This document shows positions 56,187 through 64,000 of a DNA stretch of 64,000 nucleotides, one piece after another. This DNA is from Omphiscola glabra (taxonomy: Eukaryota > Mollusca > Gastropoda > Lymnaeidae), in the NCBI GenBank assembly GCA_964017045.1, contig OZ024795.1, positions 51,136,850 to 51,200,849 of the forward strand, in the 5' to 3' direction. Below the pieces are notes generated by a model, which ran no database searches, had not been told where the DNA came from, and was given only the letters and a program-made list of their open reading frames with translations. The position numbers were made by a program, and so were the translations under genes. Positions within the stretch are counted from its first letter, which is position 1; the number at the start of each line of letters is the position of its first letter.

Positions 56187-59100
56187 ATGTGTAGCCAAGA
56201 GCAGTCCCCAAAAGGAAGAGACATTCCAGCAATAAGGCGTGTAGTCCTTAATGACGTCTCTCAACTGCCAGCCGAATATAGTTCCACCCCAGGGGGTACA
56301 TTATTTTCAACAACACCCGGAGGTAAGAAAACATGACATAAGACATAGTTAATGATAGTTGATATATATTAGTATTAGGCCCAACACATGTCAGTTAATG
56401 TTTATTTACTGCAATGCATCCTTAATTTTTGCACTGGTTTGAAATTTATTTACATATTTTGCAATTTTCATCTCACTTGATGCATTCATTGCAAGCATAT
56501 GGCAACATGACAAGATTTGTTTGACCGATTTTTTCCCCCTTTTCTGTGCAACAACAAAAATAACCGATAACCTAAAAATAAATATCATCAAAATGGCTGA
56601 CTTCGTTGGAACTTTAGACCATGTGACTCTACACTACTGTTAAAAAATATGTTGAGAAATACAAAATACTCTAATTATGATATTCCGATTAAATTATTCT
56701 TAAAAAGGACTTGTATGAAGAAATAATTGAAGTAATTTAAGATTTTATAAAATAAAAAATGGCTTGACTTGTGTGAAGCAATGGGCAGATTACTCTAAGC
56801 CACTTCATTAAAAGTTAAAGATATATAGGTACTTTGACAGAAATTTTCAATATTGTCCTATTGACATAAATGATACATCATTTTAAAGGGCTAGCTATAA
56901 GCTTTGCAAAAATACCAATTTCATCTTTCTAGCTTTTATAGAAATGAAGTTATGATTTTTTTGGTGAATTTTGTAACCCCCTTCTTTATCTTTGTATTTA
57001 ATTGTAAAAACTTGTCACCGACTTTCCAAATTTCTGCCTTATTTTGCCAACAACTTTTTTATTTGAAAAGATAATGCAACTAAATTTTCAGGAGACATTC
57101 TCAATGCAATATACAACTCAATGAACAACAAAACTTTTACATAACATCAAGAATTTGCATTTTGGATAATTTTATTTGTGGGATGTGACGAAAAAAGTGA
57201 ATGAAAAAATTGGAACAATAATTATTTCTGAAGAAAAAAAGCTGAAAATAACATGTTTATGTAATTTAAACTAATTTTACTAAGCTATTGTTGAATTTTA
57301 AATCAATTATCATATAAATAAAAATTACTCAAAAAAATTAAAATCATCCATAAGTTATAAGACTAATGGTAAGGACACACAGTAAGTATTAGAATGTTAC
57401 ATTAACTTAACAATTATTTAAAATTTATATTTTAATACCTTATTATTATTAAATTAAAAAGATACTAACTTTAATTAGGCATGTAAGTGTGGTTGTAGTA
57501 ATAGTTAAATTTAGTATAATGTAGTAAAAGTAAATATATTCTGTTTAATTTTAATGTCCCTAGTGAAAGGATAAAATTATTATTATTCCTATTATTGGTT
57601 CAGTAAAGAAGAACAGATCAAATGTTTAGACATTAACTAAATAAACTTACACAGTTTTTAACGTAAATTGATGCTATATTATGTATTAATTTACTATTAT
57701 ACCGTATAGTTATAAAAGCTATTTATTTATATCAAGGGACAAAACTTGTCAGAAATTCAACAGATTACAAAAACTAAAATTTATATAAACTTCTTGAATT
57801 ATTTAGTTGTATTAACTTCTAATGATATTTTAAAACTGTTTCTTATTAATTAATTGGTTAGTGCTTAGTGGATTTTTCGATATGAACAATAATGAAAATA
57901 TTTTTATATCATTATATAAAATTGATGAGAAGAGCCATTTCCGACAACCCAATTTTTTTTGTGAGAGGGGAGATAACCAGTGATAATTAGCATTTTTATT
58001 TACAGAGTTAATTGCATAACTTTTAAGTGAAATCGTCATTATTAACGAAATAAAGTTATTCCTATTTGTGAATTTATCAAGTAGCGGTACGATAAAAAGC
58101 AATGTGGTACGAGTAGACATTAAAAAGTAATAAGCTTATTAAGTACATGCCGGCACTAGGATAAATATATTGCCACTGACAAAATATTCCATGCTTCAAA
58201 AATGGTATCACCGTGTTTGGAAAAATATGCGCTCTACGTCACCGACAACAAATTAGTTTATTATTAGAAAACTGTGACGTAAAACGCAAAAAAACGAGAT
58301 AATCACTGAAACGAATGTAAAAATGGCCGCACAAGTTTTGCGTTATTTTTCCATATGCGCAGACCGCGTGCGCGTGAGACCTTCGAAATACCTAAGATAT
58401 AATTTTATTAATTTTACCTATAATTAATAAACATAAATGACATTGACAGCAGTAGCTTTGACAGAAATTTTCAATATTGTCCTATTGATTGAGCCTATTC
58501 TATTATTGTCATAAATTATAATTGATATATCATTTGAAAGCCTACTACACTACTACTACTACTAAATAATAAGCTTTGCAAAAATACAAATTTCATCTTT
58601 CTATCTTTTATAGAAATGAAGTTGTGAATTTTTTAGTAACTTTTTTTAACCCCCTTATTTATCTTTGCATTTTACTTTAAAAACGTTTGACCGAATTTCT
58701 GACTTATTTGCCCAAAACTTTTGTATTATACAAGACAATGCTACCATATTTTCAGGAGACATTCTCAAACTCAATGTAATATACAACACAATGAAGAACA
58801 AAACTATTTAATATCATCAAGACTTAGTATTTTGAAAAAAATGATTTGAAAGTATGTAAAGAAAAAAGTGAACAGAAAAATTGGAAAATTCATTACTGAT
58901 AAAAAGAAAATAAATAATAGATTGTTTATTGAATTTGCTACCGGTAGTTCTCGGAATTTTATTATTTTAATTAAAAAGCAAGTTCCTATCAGTTTAATAT
59001 TTATATTTTCAATTTAGTTGTATCATCTTGTCTATTTCTATGATTTTGTAAAACTATTTTTTTATTAATTTACCTAGATTTATTCAGATGTTTAAAGATT

Positions 59101-61183
59101 ACAAAAGTGTTTAGCAATTATTGAATGTTATTTAAAGCCGCTTCCATCATCCCGGTGAAGACAGGCCTTTCTTTTTTCTTTCCTGTGATAAGGGTTGATC
59201 TTACATGTGGAGAGCGATAACAATTACTGGAATGGGGTAAATTGACTATTTAAAAGTTATTAGCAATCCAAATTAGATGATACACATGAGCTTTTGGGTT
59301 TCAATCATGTATGATTGCTCCAAAGAAGAATTTTGGAGATTTAAAGCTTACCGATGGTCAAAAAGTGACTCGGAGAAATAAAGGGGGGTTCCCCTCGTTG
59401 GTTAAATTTTATGAGTGTCACCGTAAGACAAATATTTAATTTAATCGATAACAAATCCCCACCTCATTTCAAGTGGGTAACTCCGACATACAGTTTACAT
59501 TTTCCGCTAGGAATCTTGGTTATATTCTGTCTAACAACATGTCTCTTGATAATCATATCTCTCACATTTGTTGCTCTGCATACACCGCTATCCGTCAGAT
59601 TAGCTCCACCCGCCACTACCTCACAATTAGTGCAACAAAAACCCTAGTCTGTGCTCTTGTTCTCTCTCGTCTTGACTATTGTGACTCTCTTCTGTCAGGT
59701 TCACCAAAACACTTCTTAAAAAAACTACAAAAATTTCAAAACTCGGCTGCTAGGCTAGTTTTAAAGGCAAAAAAAACGTGATCACGTCACAACACTACTT
59801 CATTCACTTCATTGGCTCCCAGTGAAAGCACAGATTGATTACAAACTCTCTGTTCTCTGCCACAACTTTTTCTCTGGTTCCTGCCCTTCCTATCTAACCG
59901 AACTTCTCTCTGTCTATTCACCTCTTCGACAGCTTTGCTCCTCCGCAGATGTGCATATGGTAATTGCACGCTACTGGTCCCTCTGTCGCTCACCCTAACC
60001 CGAACCCTAAATCTATCATAAACAAAGGGAAGTGACTCCCAATAAGGGGACCACAGAAGCACATTAGCCGTGCATATTCTTTCTGACCAATGATGTAATA
60101 CTTTTTGCACATGACAAACTCTTTTGAATGAATCTCTAAAATAGTGTTACGGTATATCCATTATGCAAGTGTCTGTGAATGGCTTCCAGTATAACGTTTT
60201 GCTCAAGGCAAATTACGATCATTTATATTATGGACTCTACCGGGTTTTTAAACCACAAATTAGGATATTCTTGTTTAAATGCCTTCTAAGCATTAAATCT
60301 ATTTAGCACAGCACAATAATTGTTAGAATTCTCAAAGCTGATCATTGACTCATTGAGAAATGTCCAACATCTTTTTCCAAGCCTTTTACTTCCTCTCTAC
60401 CTAGCCTAGCAGAGTTAGTTTTGAAGCAATAAATAATATGACCAGGGGATATCAAAAATGAAGATGGTTGTAAAAAGCTTTTTTGTTTGTTTGTTTACAT
60501 ATACCGGTACTGACTATTTTCTATTTTCATAAAATTCCATTTAAGGCACTCGCATAGTGTATGATCGATCTCGCCTGATGCAGTTGCGCAACTCACCACT
60601 TGCTAGGAGTCCTCCCGCCAACATGGCAAAGATACCTGGCATTACAGATTTTGATCCAGAATCATTATTGAAAGCAAAGGATAAGGAGAATGGACCGAAA
60701 GATGACAAAAATCAACTAAAAGAGGGTACATACATCAGATATTTAGATTTACTATTACACTTTATGCGTCAATGATTTTTTTTTTTAAATAGGCAAATGG
60801 CGGGAGTTTAATACTATGTATAATTTGTTTATTTGGTATTTGTTCATAAATATATTCAGGAAATTTTTTTTTTTAATAACTCACTCATTGAAATGAAATG
60901 TGCATATGTCTTTTCAACCTGTATAATAGGCAATGTGAGATGATCAGTCATATAGCATGTTAATATACCAGAGGTTTTCGGCTATATGAATGTCCTTTTC
61001 ATTGCAGTCTTGAAAGAAGACTGTTATTAACTTGTGCATTTAAAAAAATGAGTATATTGGTAACCTAAAATTTTAGAGGTACCGGTATCTGAAGTTTATA
61101 ACACAGTTTACCTACATTATTTAAATTTTTCAGACTCAAAGTTTGGCCATGATGAGCATCCTCAGTTTGAGATGGACATTTGA
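56187..61183 (+). CDS. EIF4EBP: eIF4E-binding protein (4E-BP), three exons
   Basis: Join 56187-56322, 60546-60725, 61134-61183; 366 nt, 121 residues plus stop (human 4E-BP1 has 118). Both introns are GT-AG, phase 1. 4E-BPs repress cap-dependent translation by binding eIF4E in the cytoplasm and let go when mTORC1 phosphorylates them. Visible motifs: RDIP near the N-terminus in place of RAIP; YSSTPGGTLFSTTPGG with the two Thr-Pro priming sites (T37/T46 equivalents); YDRSRLMQL, the YxxxxL-phi eIF4E-binding helix; RNSPLARSPP with Ser65 kept and the T70 site as Ser-Pro; C-terminal FEMDI, the TOS motif for Raptor. A short exon encodes DSKFGHDEHPQFEMDI. Exon 1 ATG is chosen because MCSQEQSPKGRDIP matches the family start; an in-frame upstream extension is not family-like. 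Confidence 0.95.
56832..57240 (+). repeat. Dispersed repeat family 2, copy 1
   Basis: About 400 bp sharing long blocks with 58455-58910: TTTGACAGAAATTTTCAATA, AAGCTTTGCAAAAATAC, ATTTCATCTTTCTA, TTTTCAGGAGACATTCTCAA. No ORF; class unknown. Confidence 0.75.
58455..58910 (+). repeat. Dispersed repeat family 2, copy 2
   Basis: Same orientation as copy 1, about 1.2 kb away, with small insertions (for example a (ACT)n stretch near 58546-58562). Confidence 0.75.
59461..59998 (+). pseudogene. Non-LTR retrotransposon reverse transcriptase, 3' fragment
   Basis: FSARNLGYILSNNMSLDNHI, ALVLSRLDYCDSLLSG and KLQKFQNSAARLVL are typical of the C-terminal part of jockey/CR1-like reverse transcriptases (after the catalytic motifs). 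The frame ends at TGA 59779, just after an A run (59769-59776). It continues one base shifted (DHVTTLLHSLHWLPVKAQID … FFSGSCPSYL) to TAA 59996. The 5' part is missing, as in usual 5'-truncated insertions; it is dead. Confidence 0.88.
60726..61133 (+). other. 4E-BP intron 2
   Basis: 408 bp, GTACAT donor and TTTTTCAG acceptor; AT-rich, nothing else recognised. Confidence 0.85.
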
Positions 61184-64000
61184 ATGTCATCGAATACTCG
61201 GGCCACCTGTCTTTCGGTCAATTGCTGTATTCGTCCAACCGCAGTTAATCAAAGTGCTCCAGGAATTGCTGCAAGCATCATATGTTTAGGCCTGGATGTG
61301 TGGTAACAGACAATTCTCACAGAGCGTGTCAGCTCTTAACTAGGGCAGTGGCATATGTTGTGGTTGTTTTAACTAACTTGTACCAGTTGTCTTTGGGGCA
61401 GGCTGTAATAGAAGCATGTGCTTTTGTATCATTTGTACAGTCAATGAAACTAGGAATAAATTATGGCCACAATAATTGTTTTGCTCCGATGTGGTCAATG
61501 ATTCTTTCAATATTTTATATACCGGTAACAGAATAAAAAGTGTAGGAATTTTAAAATCTTATTTTCAGTACTTTTAATGTGAAGTTTCAATGACATTTAA
61601 TTCTAATTTTTGTGTTCATTTTTATTGTAGTTTCAATTGATATTGGTGCATTCAAAATGAAACTTAATAACTTCGTCATTGGCAGTTTTATTTCAAGAGA
61701 GTCAATTTTTTAATTTCGTGCCAGTAAAGATGTAAGTTTTTAAACTGTGTTCAGCCGGAGGAGATACTCGTCAGATGCAATATGTCATGCATTGACTAGC
61801 TATGTCCTGCGCCCTAAAGATACTGCGGTAAATTTCTTATTATTGCTTTTATTTTGAAGTGAGAGCAAAAGGTATGTGCTGGTCACTGATAAGGACTATC
61901 TATTGAATAAATTGACATATAATTATAATGTAAACATTTCTAAATTACTTGATGTTTTATTGACCATGCATATACGTTTATGGAGGTTTTCTAAATTTCT
62001 ATTTAAATTTTTGGCTTTCATATTTCAAACTGAAATTTCTTGCAACTTGCGATTCAAGGTTTCATGACCCTCTTGACAGAAACCATTCTAATTACACTGG
62101 AGTCACCAATCATCATTTGAAATAATTGGTTGATTAGCCGTGTGTGGAGCTAATTTCACCTTTTAATTATGGATGTCACTTGTTTAAAAAAAGGGATTTC
62201 TACAGCATTGGACAGTGGTCTGGGTTTTTTTCTAAAAATGTATTTAAGTTACCTAATACAGAAATCTTCTGCAACGCTATTTGTAATAATTTTTAATAAA
62301 ATTTTTTTATTTTTATGTGTTTTTACAATATTGAGTTTTGTGTGTGATATAAACCACATTCATCTATGCATTAAAATAATATTCTTCATAGGCATAGTAA
62401 ACAAAAATCTTAAATTGGTTAGGGGAGAGTACCATGATATAGAGGAAAAGATGTTTAAAACCTGGTGGTGGACCTTGGCTTATCCTTGCCAATATTTTTT
62501 TTTTTTTAAGTAATTTTATTTGGATACCAACTTTCTTTTAGCCGGCAGCTTAGACTTGGGAATGTTTCAGTTGTGTATATTTAATGTTGATATCTTTGTT
62601 GCAGCTTTGAGCGTGTGGGCATTGTAAAAAGAAATTGCATGTTATATTTTGAAAAACAGCATTTTTTAAACAGGTATTTTTGTTCAATTTTTATGATGTA
62701 CTGTTTTTTGTTATTGTTTATAAATTTTTACTACAAGTCTGTGTAATTGTTAAATGGGAACCTCACATGTTACCAAAGAAGTCCATGAGAAGGCATAATA
62801 AAATGACAAAGTTTAAAAGTCCCAACTCACAGAGCAGGCATTATTGAAAGAGTGGATCTTGTGTGAGTTAGACATTTTTATGGCTGTGATGACACCTACT
62901 AACATCTGTTCCAGGGTGCCAACTCCCCCTCTATTTAAAGCAATCTCGATCAGAATCATCTGTAGAGCAAACGTGTTGTGCAACACACCACAGTTGAACC
63001 TAAAACTCTTTAGGTCAATCAGTTCCTCAAATGGACAGTGGAGTTGGCCACTATTCCTTAACCAGCTTGATGGGTGTGGGTCGGTCTTAACCGCTTGATT
63101 GCCTGAAAGCCTATGATTCCCAATGATTGGATCCTATGATTCCCAATGATTGTTTTATTAAGGCAAGCACAAGATTGTAATGATGTCATTTGTTACGGGT
63201 TGTTTGTGCTCATTTGAGAGTTGTCTTCAAAGCTATGTGGCCTTGGTTTATCACATATAAAATGGCAATTTTTGATGTTAGGATAAAATGTTGTATCGCA
63301 ATGTCTTCAAATTTAATGTGTCAGAGTGTTTGGCCTTCAAACAAAAATATATTGGTTCTTTGCTACCTTGTTTTTATGGTGTAAGCTACATCACTTTTCT
63401 CATATCCTTCACATCTAGGAGGTGGATTGACCTCGGAAATCCATATCTGCATTTAAATAATACACCTCGACTTGTTGAAAGATTTTTAAAAATTAAATTT
63501 TTTGGACAATTATGAGCAAAAAACAAAAAGTTTTCTACATTGACTATAACTATAAGTATCCTTTACCAATAGGTGACATTTTGATCCAATTGCAGCGCAT
63601 CTTCGGGATGCTTACAGTTACGGTATATTAACACCATGGTAGTTAGTTGTCATCAGGACTAAAACTCTTGAAACACTTCTTGAATTATCAAGTTTCTGCA
63701 TGTGACCACTGGATCAGCTGACCATGACCATTGTAACGCAAGGGCAAGGGCACACCAACTTATGAGTGTGTTTCTTGTGACACTGCTCCTTGTTCTTTGA
63801 TCATAAATGAACAGTACAGGAGGCTCTCACCTGGGGTTGGTGTATATAGGAAAACTACTTGCTGTCAAAAAAGTTCAGTATTACGTCATAAAAGCTTTGT
63901 TTTACTAGGAACTATGAAATCTACCAGGGAATCAATTTATTTTCAATGTCATAGTATTGTGTCCAGGTTTTTTCCCCCCTCTGTTCTAAATGCCAAATTT
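61184..64000. other. 4E-BP 3' UTR and downstream, no further gene
   Basis: AT-rich with AATAAA at 61532-61537 and 62797-62802 as candidate poly(A) signals. Several 60-110-codon frames occur but none resembles a known protein or shows splice context. A 15-bp word (CTATGATTCCCAATGATT) is duplicated at about 63111-63151. Confidence 0.5.
61532..61537 (+). terminator. Candidate poly(A) signal of 4E-BP
   Basis: AATAAA 349 bp after the stop codon; the first one downstream. A later one at 62797 could serve a longer transcript. Confidence 0.45.

Larger units (their letters stand above)
56323..60545 (+). other. 4E-BP intron 1
   Basis: 4223-bp AT-rich intron. It carries two diverged direct copies of an unnamed repeat (56832-57240, 58455-58910) and a broken non-LTR reverse transcriptase (59461-59998). 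Tandem arrays are absent. Confidence 0.75.

Noticed and set aside
61282..62513. Membrane-protein-like frames of 63-114 codons downstream of 4E-BP
   Set aside because: AT-rich composition (TTT/ATT codons) mimics hydrophobic segments; no family resemblance and no splice context.
62844..63098. 84-codon frame (MKEWILCELDIF…)
   Set aside because: No recognised family; probably 3' UTR or eroded repeat.

Overview
The window looks like nuclear DNA of a lophotrochozoan animal, most likely a mollusc and perhaps a gastropod. Genes are split by GT-AG introns, the coding sequences resemble animal homologues without matching vertebrate or insect versions closely, and the intergenic DNA is AT-rich and full of minisatellites and short DNA transposons. 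The species cannot be named from the sequence alone. Protein identities come from recognising family motifs; no database search was run.

Five protein-coding loci are supported. (1) 1-3516 (+) is the 3' end of a TET 5-methylcytosine dioxygenase gene, with the C-terminal half of the catalytic fold, the last iron-binding His, the 2-oxoglutarate-binding Arg, and a long C-terminal tail. (2, 3) 16492-20520 and 23443-26693 (+) are two tandem two-exon genes for secreted animal heme peroxidases, alike in intron position and phase, with a patch of exon 2 that looks homogenised by gene conversion. (4) 35220-52861 (-) is a complete six-exon CDR2/centrocortin-type coiled-coil gene of 446 codons with a first intron of about 12 kb. 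(5) 56187-61183 (+) is a complete three-exon eIF4E-binding protein gene of 121 codons, with the TPGG phosphosites, the YDRSRLM eIF4E-binding motif and a C-terminal FEMDI TOS motif.

The spaces between genes are dominated by tandem arrays. About 35 arrays with unit lengths of 13-52 bp, mostly unrelated to one another, add up to roughly 11 kb of the first 52.2 kb. None is seen from 52.2 kb to the end. Several arrays have higher-order structure (125 bp at 7.9-8.6 kb, 185 bp at 22.2-22.7 kb). One 33-bp array ends about 20 nt upstream of a CDR2 3' splice site.

Mobile DNA includes a decayed 2.5-kb PIF/Harbinger transposon (44108-46575) with near-perfect terminal inverted repeats, MADF and DDE transposase remnants, inserted into a minisatellite. 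There are three hAT-type MITEs with exact 8-bp target duplications, two further MITE-like elements, a foldback element, a truncated non-LTR reverse transcriptase, and two unnamed dispersed repeat families. No operon, CRISPR array, rRNA or convincing tRNA was seen. The loci are functionally unrelated and I find no evidence for a multi-gene system. The most unusual biology is the predicted loss of heme-linking acidic residues in the two peroxidases and the minisatellite fused to the CDR2 splice acceptor.
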